From Patella vulgata (taxonomy: Eukaryota > Mollusca > Gastropoda > Patellidae), in the NCBI RefSeq assembly GCF_932274485.2, contig NC_065885.2, positions 43,103,062-43,167,061 of the forward strand: DNA of 64,000 bases. The letters are read 5' to 3'. The notes beneath the pieces are model-generated. The model saw nothing but the letters and a program-made list of their open reading frames with translations, was not told the DNA's origin and searched no databases. The position numbers were made by a program, and so were the translations under genes. Below, in pieces: positions 22,673-33,700 of the stretch (position 1 is its first letter; each line of letters starts with the position of its first letter).

Positions 22673-22862
22673 GGTCATTTCGGGACTCACATGTGGTTCA
22701 TTATTTTTATTTCAATAATTAGCTTGCGCGTAGGGGTCATTAGCAGTGGGAGGAAACCGGACAGGCGACCCTACTCCTTGTCACGTACAACCGAACCCCT
22801 GTCAGTTGACTCAATGACAGACCGTATGATACAGCGCAGTCCCAAAGGGCTAGCCTACCGTG
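22673..22862 (-). mobile_element. V-SINE-like SINE fragment, duplicate of 20151-20375
   Basis: Holds TTTCGGGACTCACATG, GCGCGTAGGGGTC and TCAATGACAGACCGTATGA but lacks the middle of the central domain kept in the other copy. Tail missing, as in the other copy. Confidence 0.7.
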
Positions 22863-23222
22863 CAAATTCCAGCCAGCATAATGAATCTATATAAGAAACA
22901 TTTATTCCTAATGGCGATTTACAAACAGTCCCCAAGGATAGCCTACCGTGTAATTTCCAGCCAGTATAATGTATCTATATAAGAGACATTTATTCCTACT
23001 GGCGATTTACAAATATTGCATGAAGAAATTCAAATCATAAGAAAAGAAACACGACTAATGCACAGTATCATATTGATTATAAAAGTACAATGTATATATT
23101 GGTTACACTATATTTGTCAAAAAACAACAATTATTAGATAATAATAATTATTTACTAATTATATAAATCATTTTATTAGAGGTAGGAGTTATCCGTTGTT
23201 TAATTTAACAGTTATATAATTA
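22863..23222. other. Duplicated AT-rich segment
   Basis: Corresponds to 20376-20629, with an extra internal duplication of about 100 bp (TATATAAGA-ACATTTATTCCTA and GGCGATTTACAAA occur twice, near 22893 and 22980). No coding signal is seen. Confidence 0.55.
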
Positions 23223-23400
23223 CTTTTCTCGGAAAAGCCGCCAATGATTTTTTTCAAACTTGCTCAATCGAGATTCTACTGGGTAGTGTATTGTGTGAAA
23301 CCCTTGTACAATTTTCTAATTGTCATGGGTAGCCGAAAAAAGAGATCGAAAATTGAAAACAGCGTATTTTTACGAGTTGGAGCATGTTTAGGGGTCAATA
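23223..23400 (+). mobile_element. HLE-C module fragment, diverged
   Basis: CTTTTCTCGGAAAAGCCGCC, CTTGCTCAATCGAGA, TTGTGTGAAACCCTTGTAC and GGGTAGCCGAAAAAAGAGAT match the middle of the 930-bp unit, but with far more change than the other copies. It is an older relative. Confidence 0.6.
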
Positions 23401-23540
23401 TCTGAGTTATGCTAGAGTGTGGGTTTTTTTGGGGGGGGGGGGGGTGGGGGGGTGGGAGTTGTGGGGATAGTCTTTTGTCATATATCTGGCGATCGTGTGA
23501 CGCCTTTGCGACCGTGAAAGCCTTCAGCATTGCGCGCAAC
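23401..23540. other. Short segment with G-rich tract
   Basis: Holds a run of about 14 G followed by GGGGGGG and GGG tracts (about 23431-23457). No gene seen. Confidence 0.5.
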
Positions 23541-25478
23541 ACATTGGCCGTTTTATTTTCCACTTGAGTATATCTCAGAAACTCCTTGTCGGATTAATCC
23601 GATATATTTGGTTTTACAGGAAAGATGGCATGACTTAGAGATTAAATCTGTTTCGAACATTCTGCGACAATGCGAAATGTCCGAATTCACCGAAGTTGTT
23701 TTTTTCTAAATATTGCCGTAATATTAACAATAATAGCCGGATTTTAACATTTGATACATTTTGACATAGCCAGAGACAAGGCACATAGCTACGGGTCTTT
23801 AGATTTTTGATTTTGGATGAATCTTCGGTGATATTAGGCGCCAAATTTTAAAATTTTAAATTTTTACAAACATTTTTTTTATTAATGAATATTTCTTTAT
23901 GGTATTTTATCCATGGCTAAAGGGTCATTTGATTTGAGCAAAAATGTGAATAATTTATGTCTCAGTAATTTGCGTTAGCTGCCATTGGCAAATTCAGTTT
24001 TTCGGTCTTAGATTGATTATTTATTGTTCGATTTGTTTAAAACAAAGTTCATATGCTTCTTTTTGCAAAATATCATTTTTTTGTTATCGATAGAGTTATC
24101 TGTCGGCATCGGAAGTGACATAATTTTAACAAAAACTATAATTTTGACAGTTCGGTACCACTTTTTGAAACCAAATATTATTTTTTCAAAATTTGATATT
24201 CCCAAAAGAATGCGCCATGTAAATGTGCACAAAACATCGGACTCAGTTTTCTTAATTTCGATTTCGTTTTTGGGCCATTTCGATTAAAAGGTGAAAAACG
24301 GTGTGAAATTAAGCTATTTAAAAACCATTCAGCGTCTTCATATTTTAAAATATTTCTTCGTAAAATTCAAAAACTCGTAGCAATTATCCATACGAAGAGA
24401 ATGTATGTGAAAATTAGTTTGTAATATGAGCGGTTGCCGAATAATAGCCAATTTTTGCATGCGTCACTTTTTATGGGTTTTTTTGCCTGCAAAGGAGTAA
24501 ATTATTATTCGATTTTCAATTTTTTTTTTTACCATTTGATGCCTTATGCTAATTTTGACTAGGTCAAACCAATTTAACATTTTCACTGTCAGCGGAAATG
24601 ACACCATTTGGGCAAAAAATGTATTTTTAGCCTTTAAAAGAGATATTTTATTCAATGAGTCGTATTTGTTATTTTTTTTTAATTTTTATATTTGATTTCA
24701 ATCAACTAATAGAATGAACCAATACGATCATATAGATATCACAAAATGGTTTCTAACTTGTTCAGTTGCGGAGAAATGAACGATTTTCAACAGGTAACTT
24801 TTCAAGGTTTTTGGTCCATAAAATCGAATTATTATTCGATTTTCATAAAATTTTCAGTGTGTGATGCCTAATGCCATTTACGATTTCATACAAGTTTCAT
24901 TATCACCGGAAGTCGTCATTTTGGCAAAAACTGTATTTTTAGCCTTCAAAGCAGAAATTTTATTCAAATGTGTCTGATTTGTAAAGTGTTTAAAATTATG
25001 ATATTTGATTCCAATCAACACATACATTGAACCCACACAATCATACAGATACCAAAAAATGGTTTCTAACTTGTACGGTTGCAGAGAAATAGACGATTTT
25101 CTACAAGTCACTTTTTAAGGTTTTTGGTTTACAACAGTAGCAATTAATATTCGATTTACATAAAATTTTCACCATGTGATGCCTAATGCCATTTCTGATT
25201 TCATAAAAATAATTTAACTTTTTCATTATCACCGGAAGTAATGTAATTTTGTCAGGATCACTTACATGTAACAAATGTATAAAATGAATTGATATTGCTG
25301 GATTTTGTTGATTCTGCTTCCATTTTATTTGTTGCGTGCAAAGTTTGTGGATATCTGTTTATCGGTTCCATTGGTACTGGAAGTGATGAGTTCAAGGGTT
25401 ACGTGGCACCGGAAGTGACATAAGTTCAAGGGTAACGTGACACCAGTGAAACCCGTCATTACTGCTTCGCAGTTCTAG
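23541..25478 (+). mobile_element. HLE-B copy 9
   Basis: Reads from GGCCGTTTTATTTTCCACTT at the 5' end to CTGCTTCGCAGTTCTAG, CTAG at 25475-25478 (1.9 kb). The loop of the terminal hairpin differs from the other copies (TTC for ATC) but the stem is kept. The longer 5' end is shared with copy 1. ORFs inside are modules. Confidence 0.75.
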
Positions 25479-25499
25479 TTCTTCTTCTTCTTATTATTT

Positions 25500-26130
25500 T
25501 TTTTTCAAACTACTTGTCGGATCGATTCGATGTCTTCGGTTTTACCGGGAAAGTGGGTGTGACTTAGAGATTAAAGCTATTTCGAACGTTCTGCGACAAT
25601 GCGAAATGTCCGAAATCGTCGAAGTTGTCGATTTTTGAAATATTGCGGTAATGTTAACAATAATCGTCGGATTTTAACATTGGATATATTTTGACATAGG
25701 CAGAGACAAGGCACATAGCTACTGTTCTTTAAATTTTTATTTTCGACGAATCTTCAGAAATATTAGGCGCTAAATTTTGAAAATTTAAATTTTTACGAAA
25801 AACTTTTTTATTAATGAATATTTTTATGTGGTATTTTACTCAGGGTCATCTGATTTGACCAAAAATGTCAACATTTTTTGTCACCGTATTTTTCTTTGGC
25901 CCCCATTGGATAATTTAGTTTTTCAGTCCTGGATTAATTATTTATTGTTCGATTTGTATAAAACAAAATTCATATGCTCCGTGGTCCAAGATGTCATTTT
26001 TATTGTTACCGTTAAAGTTGCCTTTCAGCAACGGAAGTGACGTAAATTTAGCAAAAACTACAATTTTGACAGTTCGGTACCACTTTTTGAAAGCAAATAT
26101 TATTTTTTTCATATCTGGTATGACTGAAAG
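25500..26130 (+). mobile_element. HLE-B copy 10, 5' part only
   Basis: Starts after a CTT/ATT tract with AACTACTTGTCGGATCG. The 5' module, GGCGC block and first modules follow, most like 4030-4660 in reverse complement. Homology stops near 26130 (CATATCTGGTATGACTGAAA) and the 3' end is absent. Confidence 0.72.
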
Positions 26131-26139
26131 GGTGTGTCA

Positions 26140-26518
26140 CGTCCATGAGATCAAATCAGCCCTCACTATCTCATCCTTCACTAAAAATACTTACCCTTTA
26201 CCACTGTATTTTTACTCTGGGCCCTTCACTAACTGCGAATCAAGCTGGCCCACACTGCCAAATTACGGGTCTTAATACGAAATTCAAGATATCATGCTAC
26301 ATATCAGAAGAAAGCACGTTCACTGTTCTTTTCAAATATATAAATAATTTTCTGGCACATTTATATTTACTTGCCTTGAAAAGTGAAATCGGGGGGGGGG
26401 GGATTTGAAATAAATATACGGGGCTTAATCCAAAATTCCGTATATCTATACTGAAAAGTAAAGTTAATCCTCTCTTGAAATGCATTTATTATATTTTAGG
26501 CGAAATGCATATATACTT
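26140..26518. repeat. Low-copy repeat shared with 27600-28200
   Basis: TCTCATCCTTCACTA and CTAACTGCGAATCAAGCTGG occur again in reverse complement at 28160-28200. GTCTTAATACGAAATTC and TCTGGCACATT recur in direct orientation at 27602-27985. This looks like a rearranged, partly inverted duplication on both sides of the D element. A G run of 12 lies at about 26391-26402. No gene seen. Confidence 0.5.
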
Positions 26519-27512
26519 TTTATACGCCCACATTTTCATGTGGACGTATTATGCCGTCGCCCCTGTCCGTCCGGACGTCCGTCCGCTCGTCCACAATTGT
26601 TTGTACGAAAAATCACGTTTTTAGCTTGTGGACCGAATAGAGGTCACAATTTTTATCCGATTTTGTTGAAAACTTGAAATATAAGTTTATAACCCAAAGG
26701 TCTCGGTTCCTTTCGATATTCGCGCATATCCGACCGTAACTTCCTGAATTTTGGCCCCTGATTGTACGAAAAATCGCGTTTTTAGCTTGTGGACCCTATA
26801 GAGGTCATAATTTTTATCCGATTTAAAAAAACGTATTATTATATCACCGTTACACCCTAAGGACGACTGAGTTCGAATTTCGTGAAAATCAGCCCAAAAT
26901 TGACAGACAAAATGGCCGCCGTTCGTTCTCAAATAGCGCAAAAATACGGTATATCAAGGTTGTGGACCCTATAGAGGTCACAATTTTTATCCAATTTTGT
27001 TGAAACTTGAAATGTAAGTTTATCACCCAAAGATCTCGGTTCCTATCAATATACACGCATATCGGACCGTAACTTTCTGAATTATGGCCCCTGATTGTAC
27101 GAAAAATCGCGTTTTTAGCTTGTGGACCCTTTAGAGGTCATAATTTTTATCCGATTTAAAAAACCGTATTATTATATCACCGTTACACCCTAAGGACGAC
27201 TGAGTTCGAATTTCGTGAAAATCAGCCCAAAATTGACAGACAAAATGGCCGCCCTTCGTTCTCAAATAGCGTAAAAATATGGTATATCAAGGTTGTGGAC
27301 CCTATAGAGGTCACAATTTTTATCCAATTTTGTTGAAACTTGAAATATAAGTTTATAACACAAAAATCTCGGTTCCTTTCGATATTTGCGCATATCGAAT
27401 TGTAATTTCCTGAATTATGGCCCTTGATTGTAGGAAAAATCACTTTCTTTTTAGCTTGTTCTCTATCCATCTCTCGAAAATGTGGGCGTGTCCTGCCTGG
27501 CAGCCGCTAGTT
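26519..27512 (-). mobile_element. HLE-D copy 1
   Basis: The 3' terminal hairpin lies at 26522-26549: ATACGCCCACAT and ATGTGGACGTAT around a TTTC loop. A GTCCGTCCGGACGTCCGTCCG-like tract follows. The interior alternates two module types (ACAATTTTTATCC...GTTGAAACTTG and ATAATTTTTATCC...AAAACGTATT) for a combined period of about 330-340 bp. Each starts with a GACCYTATAGAGGTC dyad. The other end is CTGCCAGGCAGGACACGCCC on the minus strand, near 27490-27512. No ORF of note. Confidence 0.7.
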
Positions 27513-27639
27513 TAAATTAAAATTGATACAAGTTTGGTAGCCTTTACTGGCTGAATTAAAGAGAGTGCCGGGGTGGGGCGAGTGTTTAATGTCAACATAC
27601 GTGTCTTAATACGAAATTCCAGTTATTTTGTCATACATC

Positions 27640-27923
27640 GGGGGTGGATGGCTGAATGGTTAGTGTGTGCGCGCTGAATCATAAAGTCTGTCATTGAGTC
27701 AACTGGCGTGGTTTCTATTCCCTGGTTGTACGTGACAAGGAGTAGGTCGCCTGTTCAACCTCGTGGGTTTTCTCCGGGTCCTCCGGTTTCCTCCCACTAC
27801 TGAAGACCCCTACGCGCAAGCGAATTATTGAAATAAAATTAAACCATACGTTAGTCCCGAAATGACCTAGTTTGTGTCGAGTGGACGTTAAACCCCATAT
27901 CTCTCTCTCTCTCTCTCTCTCTC
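27640..27923 (+). mobile_element. V-SINE-like (RUDI-type) SINE, full length, 9-bp target duplication
   Basis: The tRNA-like head has box A TGGCTGAATGG (27649-27659) and a degenerate box B GGTTTCTATTCC (about 27710-27721), the Pol III promoter elements. The central domain reads GGGTTTTCTCCGGGTCCTCC and GGTTTCCTCCCAC (about 27765-27797), as in V-SINEs. The 3' end has GTGGACGTTAAACCCC and a (CT)n tail. TCATACATC repeats at 27631-27639 and 27924-27932. The minus-strand ORF here is spurious. Confidence 0.92.
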
Positions 27924-27932
27924 TCATACATC

Positions 27933-28236
27933 ACCGGAAAGTAGGTTTCTATGACTCTTTAAATCTACTTATTAATTTCTGGCACATTCACGATTATATA
28001 CTTTAGAAGAGATAAAAACATTTTTATTTTGAGCAAAGAAATGGGTTACTAAAGACTACTTTCAATTCATTTTAATTATCGAAGGCTCCAATGAGCCCAT
28101 ACCGAGCACGTGAGTACACTAAAGACATGGTCATCCAGCGAATTTGGTAGTGAGGGCCAGCTTGATTCGCAGTTAGTGAAGGATGAGATAGTAGGGGCTG
28201 ACTTGTTCTCGGCAAGGGACAGCACTCTATTATTCA
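27933..28236. other. Low-copy segment related to 26154-26385
   Basis: GGCCAGCTTGATTCGCAGTT (about 28157-28177) is the inverted counterpart of the segment near 26235. The first part (TCTGGCACATT) matches 26350 directly. No gene supported; the ORFs of 68-78 aa on both strands overlap each other. Confidence 0.4.
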
Positions 28237-28570
28237 TGGCCGCTTTAACATTGATTAATAAAGTCGACAACTCGACAGACAACCCGACATCACGACATTT
28301 TTACGCGACAATACGACATTTTTACGTGACATTACGACATTCTTAATGTCGTGTGAAAATGTCGTACTGTCGGGTTAAAAATGTGATGTTGTGGTGTCGG
28401 GTTGTCGTGTTATAATGTCGTGATGTCGTGATGTCGGGTTGTTGGGTTGTCGCCTTATGAAGGGCGACACCACGACATCACGACATGATACCAATCAGCC
28501 ACCATAGTCGCGTGAAAATGTCATATTGTAGGGTTAAAGTGTGATGTCGGGTTGTCGAGTTATCGGCCAT
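28237..28570. mobile_element. CGAC-rich foldback element
   Basis: The outer ends read ATGGCCG (28237-28243) and CGGCCAT (28564-28570). Inside, CTCGACA...ACCCGACATCAC (28271-28293) pairs with GTGATGTCGGGTTGTCGAG (28541-28559). Between them are many GACAT/ATGTC and CGACA/TGTCG words in both orientations, with a smaller hairpin ACGACATT/AATGTCGT at 28334-28352. No coding capacity. It could be a foldback transposon or an inverted minisatellite. Confidence 0.55.
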
Positions 28571-28607
28571 ATTCCTCTCAATACTTTAATTATGTACACT
28601 GATCCTG

Positions 28608-28710
28608 CTGTTGGTCAAGAAAGTTCCCCGGGATTTTGCAGCGTGGTTTCTCCCTGTCGGTAGTGCAGGACAAAGGGCCTGGCAAAGAACAGTGTCAAGT
28701 TGTGTAGATG
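28608..28710 (+). mobile_element. SINE family 2 fragment (central part)
   Basis: AAGAAAGTTCCCCGGGATTT, GCGTGGTTTCTCCCTGTC and GGACAAAGGGCCTGGCAAAG match the part after the tRNA-like head of the SINE at 29266-29616. Neither head nor tail is attached. Confidence 0.6.
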
Positions 28711-28804
28711 GGACAAAAAAAAAAACAATGAAGAAATGCCACGGTCCATTGAAAATTTACGTCATATCATTTTGCATAATAGTCCGATTGGTTCAGAAAA
28801 GTAG

Positions 28805-28905
28805 GAAAATGTAATGAAATGAAATGGGGTTTAACGTCCTATTCTTCTGCTCCGGGAGCCACGGTGGCTAAGTGAGTAAGACGCTGGCTCGCCCGAAAAA
28901 GTTCT
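28805..28905. mobile_element. SINE family 2 tail (-) joined to a tRNA-like head (+)
   Basis: GAAATGAAATGGGGTTTAAC at about 28813-28835, then GTCCTATTCTTCTGCTCCG, is the minus-strand 3' end of SINE family 2. It meets GAGCCACGGTGGCTAAGTGA at about 28856, the tRNA-like head in plus orientation (box A GTGGCTAAGTGAGTAAG), as at 40727. Two truncated SINEs lie back to back. Confidence 0.6.
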
Positions 28906-29256
28906 TTGTGACCCGAATTTTCAGAATGAATCAATCCTTAACTGCGACGAGTTTTCCACAAATATTATTGAGCGAGGTCTTAAGTATTATAACAAAGCGA
29001 TTGATTTCATTTTACAATTCTACAATTATATTATTCCTATGGAGCAAATTCGTGTGAACGAGAGGATCAGAAATGTGACAGAATCTCGAGACCTGCCTGT
29101 CAATTCTGCCTGTTTTGTGAGAGTTGACAGAACATTTGTACAGTCTGTCACCCCCACGCCACGACCCACGCACTAGTGGTACTGGACGGTTCACAATAAC
29201 CATGAATATGAAGTGACGAAATAGACCATAGAGGAGTGGGGGAATGATGACATAAT
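28906..29256. other. No recognised feature
   Basis: Overlapping short ORFs on both strands (61 and 63 aa) show no domain. CACCCCCACGCCACGACCC near 29149 is locally GC-rich. Nothing else is seen. Confidence 0.4.
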
Positions 29257-29265
29257 CGAATCGAG

Positions 29266-29616
29266 CGAAATGAAATGAAATGAAATGGGGTTTAACGTCC
29301 TACTGTTCTGCTCCGAACTGGGCTAATGAAGACGGGCATATGCCATACAGTGTGCTAAGAAGGAAATTTTGCCCGGACAGCGGCATTACGGCCTACTCTT
29401 ATATCGAATTCCAAATGTGTACACGGGACCTCGGTTTTTCGTCCGATCCGAACGACTAGACAGCTGTCTTTGTCAGGCCCTTCGTCCAGCATCACTGACA
29501 AGGGGGAACCACGCCGGGAAATCTGAATGAACTTTCTCGGCCAAAGCAGGAATCGAACACCGGACCTCCAGGTTAGTGAGCAAGCGCCTTACCCACTTAA
29601 GAGACCATGACCCCCT
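29266..29616 (-). mobile_element. SINE family 2, full length, 9-bp target duplication
   Basis: The minus strand starts with a tRNA-like head: box A region TGGTCTCTTAAGTGGGTAAG and box B GGTGTTCGATTCC. A body follows with AAGAAAGTTC-type, CCCGTGTACACATTTGGAATT and AATGCCGCTGTCCGGGC blocks, then AGGACGTTAAACCCC and an (ATTTC)n tail. CGAATCGAG flanks it at 29257-29265 and 29617-29625. The 3' end resembles the V-SINE-like copies, suggesting the same LINE partner, while the body differs. Confidence 0.88.
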
Positions 29617-29687
29617 CGAATCGAGGCGTGAAAAAATTTCAGATAGCCACCCACAATATGTAACATACTGAGCTTTTAATTTTCTGC

Positions 29688-30055
29688 AATCTGATTAAAA
29701 TACAGATCTATATTTGCTTTCGTTTTTTATACTTTCGATGGCCTACACTACATGAAGATCTGGCCCGTTGTAGTGAAAGGTCGCATCAGATTTGATACGA
29801 GTGGCTTTTGATCCTATGACGTCAGACATTTGATTAACCAATCAGCGTTGATGTTTCTAGTCGGTTACCCACAGTTCCTTGCACCTCGCACCAACAACTC
29901 GCCGTAACAGACCGTTTCATTGGCTAATCCCTCACGTCATCCAGAACGCGAGTAATATAACAACTCTTCCGGATCCTAGTGTAGTAAAGACAAGTAAAAC
30001 GAAATTTTAAACTATAAAAAACGAAACGAAATAGGATCTGTGTTTTAATCAGATT
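29688..30055. mobile_element. MITE with long imperfect terminal inverted repeats
   Basis: AATCTGATTAAAATACAGAT (from 29688) pairs with the reverse of ATCTGTGTTTTAATCAGATT (to 30055). The complementarity continues with interruptions for about 85 bp (CGTTTTTTATA and ACTACA-type blocks on both sides). The centre of about 200 bp has no ORF but holds CCAATCAGCG and TGACGTCA-like words. Target duplication unclear. Superfamily not assigned. Confidence 0.7.
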
Positions 30056-31832
30056 TAATTTTGTGGGATTGGTCCTGAGGTGTCATAACCCTTACGACAC
30101 ATAATATACCATACAAGATTGTTACTACGGTTGACAGTACCAAGTGTATTCACTGTATTCCCTGCTGAATCATTACTGGGAATATAATAAAACTAAAATC
30201 AGCCGACATTTTCTGATTGTTCTGTTTGCTCCAAATCCATAATTTGTGCCTTAACCATGGAATATGAATGGAATAGTATATTTTATTTGATGCTCCTTAA
30301 GCAACAAAAACTGATACCAGATGCCAGATGATTTAGTTGGGGTTTAGTTTGACATTTCAATGGCCAGTTTGTTATTGCTTGCTCAATTTAAACAAGACGA
30401 TAATCGCCCGGTTAAACTAACTGTTAGACCTACCAGTAGTAATATATGATAATGTGATGTTTATTTTACCTTTATAGATATATAGGTATAGATAGACTAG
30501 TCCGTTTAACACAAGTATATGAGGAATGTAAAGTAAGACAATTCAAATATCCAGGTACATAGTAGTATGTAGTATGTGTTTACAATCATGAATTTATCAA
30601 TGATATTATGGTTAAGTTGTAGACAATGACTGTCTGAACTGTAAAAAGGCGCTATTAACTTCACCTAATATGTGATCTGTCAAAATTATCCGGATAACTG
30701 GTGCATAAGTTCTTAAAGATACATTAGTTAAGTGTTTTATAAGAGTTGGCCATTCTTGCTATAATAATTAAAACATAGATGATAAAAAAAGAAAATGTTG
30801 AAAATTTCAGTCAAGTTATTTTGTTCTAAACGGAATTGTCACTGTTAGAAGTTTGGACTTGAAATAGGCATCAGTTGTGTCTGCGCCGTCTATGAGAATT
30901 GGCGATCGTTTGATTGACAAACGTTAACTCCACCGACATATTCTCAATTATCAAGTAACATGCTCAATGACTATGGTAGCCTCGCTTGACGGTAACGGTA
31001 GACGTTAGCTTGGTCCGCCATTTATTGATTTAATTTTAAATGTACGACTGTTTAAATCCAAACTGTATCCAAGCAATCCGTGGGTCTACGGAGTTGATTT
31101 TGAGTTTGTCGTGTAAATAAAGGTCTAATTAATAATTTCTATAACATTTGAAGCCTAAATAAAGACTTGCAAATAGGCAGATTTAGCTCTTGCTTAATGT
31201 ATGTTTAAGTTCGCGTATCTCTAACAGCTTTATTCATTTTGACGATTAGCTAGCTGGCACTTTGTGTGGAGAGGGTTTTTTTTGTCCTAATAGTATATAT
31301 TACTGTATGTGTTGTGACCGTACGTTGTTCTGTTTGTGATTCTCGTAGTAGTTTTCCCTGATCCCCCTTTTTTTCAAATGTTATTAGTTTTTAATATATA
31401 TTTTAGAGAAATTGTGGTTATAACTGCCACTTCATTCTTATATGAAATGATGTATATAGCTGTATTCGATAACTGTTATGGTTCGTTTGAGGTTCACCAA
31501 TGTCAACCAGCCAGCAAAACGTAACGTACGTATTAAGGTTGTTGTACCCAAGAAAAATAACCATTAATAGGAATATTGTACCTACGCTATGTACATGCTG
31601 TGTTTGTTTGTAGTTGGACCCACATAGCTCTAACAAACTAACGAATTCTGTATTCCAAAGTCGACGTCATTAGTTTGGTAGACTGCATTCTAGTTTATTT
31701 ATAATATGCCTTGTATTAGTCTTTCTTTGTCGGTTTTTGTTTATTTTTCTTATGGTACAGTTTTGTGTGAAATAAAACAAAATGCGGTGTTGGTAGTGTT
31801 TCGAACTTGCTTCAGTCTCATCTATACAAACG
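30056..31832. other. Low-copy intergenic DNA
   Basis: No convincing coding region; short ORFs at 31336-31524 and 31418-31636 overlap on opposite strands. About 30790-31200 (AATTTCAGTCAAGTTATTTTG through GGCAGATTTAGCTCTTG) is a diverged relative of 36780-37075, and its end also matches 38985-39095. This may be host spacer or a decayed element. Confidence 0.4.
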
Positions 31833-32620
31833 TTTGATTTTTCTACTTTGTACACTAAAGTTCCCCATAAAAATTAATTGCTCGGTTAAAAGACATTATT
31901 CACAGTGTCTTTTCATCTAACTCGGGAACTGTTAAGAACCAGAGTGATTCCAAAATAAATTCACCTCCAATAAGATAATTCAGATGTTGGATTTTTTAAT
32001 TGATAATATCTTTGTTGAATTTGGAGGGGAAACCCATGGGCACCAACTGTGCACCGTTGCTTGCTGATTTGTTTCCATATACTTACGAAGGCGATTACAT
32101 ACAGTCACTCTTAAAAAGAAATAAACGATTAGTCAGACATTTTAATTTCACTTATCGATATATCGATGATGTTCTGTCACTGAATAATCCCAAATTTAGT
32201 GATTATGTAGAATTGATATATCCTGATGAGCTCGAAATTAAAAACACTACTGACAGTGACAATTACGCTTCCTACTTGGATCTGCGTCTCGATTTTGACA
32301 ATTGCTATAAATTGAGTATTAAATTGTACGATAAACGTGATGACTTTGACTTTCCGATTGTTAACTTTCCATTCATTAGTAGTAACATTCCAATCTCACC
32401 AGCTTATGGAGTGTTTGTGTCTCAGCTAATTCGTTACGCGAGAGCTTGTTCCTTTTATTCTAATTTTTTAAGTAGATCGAGGCATTAGTCATCTAAGCTT
32501 CAACTACAGGGATACTTGCCCACTAAACTTACAAAAACCTTTAAAAAGTTTTATGGCCGTCATATTGACATGTCTCTTTCGGCTATTATTGTAGATATAT
32601 TTAATTGACGCGTATACTAT
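31833..32620 (+). mobile_element. Penelope-like element, reverse transcriptase remnant
   Basis: FDFSTLYTKVPH (from 31833) matches the FDFSTLYT motif of Penelope-like reverse transcriptases. The ORF at 32000-32488 carries KPMGTNCAPLLADLF, the catalytic YIDDVLS, ASYLDLRLDF, KLYDKRDDFDFPIVNFPF and AYGVFVSQLIRYARAC, all diagnostic of the family. LQGYLPTKLTKTFKKFYGRH follows it in another frame. The copy is broken in a few places and lacks its ends; no GIY-YIG endonuclease part is seen. It is an old retroelement fossil, not a working gene. Confidence 0.88.
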
Positions 32621-33476
32621 CTCCCTGATTATGTCTACTACATCGTTAACACTGTTCATCACGTGCATTTTGCATACGGATAGTCCATTGGCCAATCACG
32701 CTATTTTACCGAGTTTTCGTCTTATGGTTTGGATGCAGCTATGGCGGGTGTGGCGCCAGGCAGGGTAAGCTTACTCTTCAGAATAACACCTGTTACCACT
32801 GTTTGTCGTGTATTTTGTACCCGGTGAACAGTCCATTTGCTGATTACACCATTTTGCCTATACCGTTTTTTTAGGACTTCGAACTTTGTCTAATGGTTTG
32901 GATTGTTCGTACTTGGTTTTATTTTATCTTAATCCATTCTTGATGACAGGGATGGGGCCAATGGTTCTACCACCAGCTAATCGAGTCTTTAGTAGTTAGA
33001 TCTATCATAGTGTTATGAGTGTTTTAAGAATGATATTGCAAGTACATATATATTGTTATATGGAGTGATTTTAGTTTTATACTCGATTTTCCATCCTAGC
33101 TCTCGAACAATATTATTATGGTAGCCATTAATCACGGGTTTTTGTCACTGTCAAACTATCTGCATATTTCAGACCAACTTAATTGAAAAAAATAAATGTG
33201 AAATATTTGCGTTTTGCTCGTGAACGTCCACAACATCAGCCCTCTGTTCAGTATTCTTTAACTCTGCCAGTGAGAGAGAAATGCCCCTTTCCAGTGAATG
33301 TTTGGTGGTCTTATGGGCATAGTTACATCACCAAGGCATTTGGTATATAAGACTTCCGAGACACACCACAGTCGAGTTTAATATGTTTTGATTCCGAACC
33401 TTTTTGACTCCTATATGATAGATATTCAACGCCATGCTGCTCCAGATAAGATATGAAAATATTGACGTATAATCTT
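32621..33476. other. No recognised feature beyond the Penelope-like remnant
   Basis: The first part, with words such as TTTTGTACCCGGTGAACAG, could be decayed downstream Penelope sequence, but no motif is legible. AT-rich spacer follows. Confidence 0.3.
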
Positions 33477-33700
33477 TTAAGCATCTGGTGGTCCGCGGGT
33501 TAATGATGCAAATTTACCACAAGCAACTGTCCACGGCAGATCATTTAACACTGTAGTTGTTTTAGTGCTGTGATGAGGTCGATACGCTGATTGGGATTTA
33601 TCCAATAAGCTATTGTTGTTGATGACAAAAACCTGCATTCGTTTGTTAACAGCCTTTTCTGTCATTTTTGACAGAAAGGATACATTGGACACGGTTCCGT
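33477..33700 (-). mobile_element. LINE reverse transcriptase fragment
   Basis: The 71-aa minus-strand ORF contains SNVSFLSKMTEKAVNKR, LLDKSQSAYRPHHSTKTT and VLNDL. This is the finger region of non-LTR reverse transcriptases of the CR1/L2/Rex1/Jockey type (SNLSFLSKVxEK...QSAYRxxHSTET). Only about 70 residues are kept; the catalytic YxDD part is not recognisable. A 5'- and 3'-truncated LINE remnant. Confidence 0.75.

Noticed and set aside
23431-23457. G-quadruplex regulatory element
   Set aside because: The G tract could fold, but it lies in repeat DNA with no gene nearby, and homopolymer runs are error-prone in assemblies.
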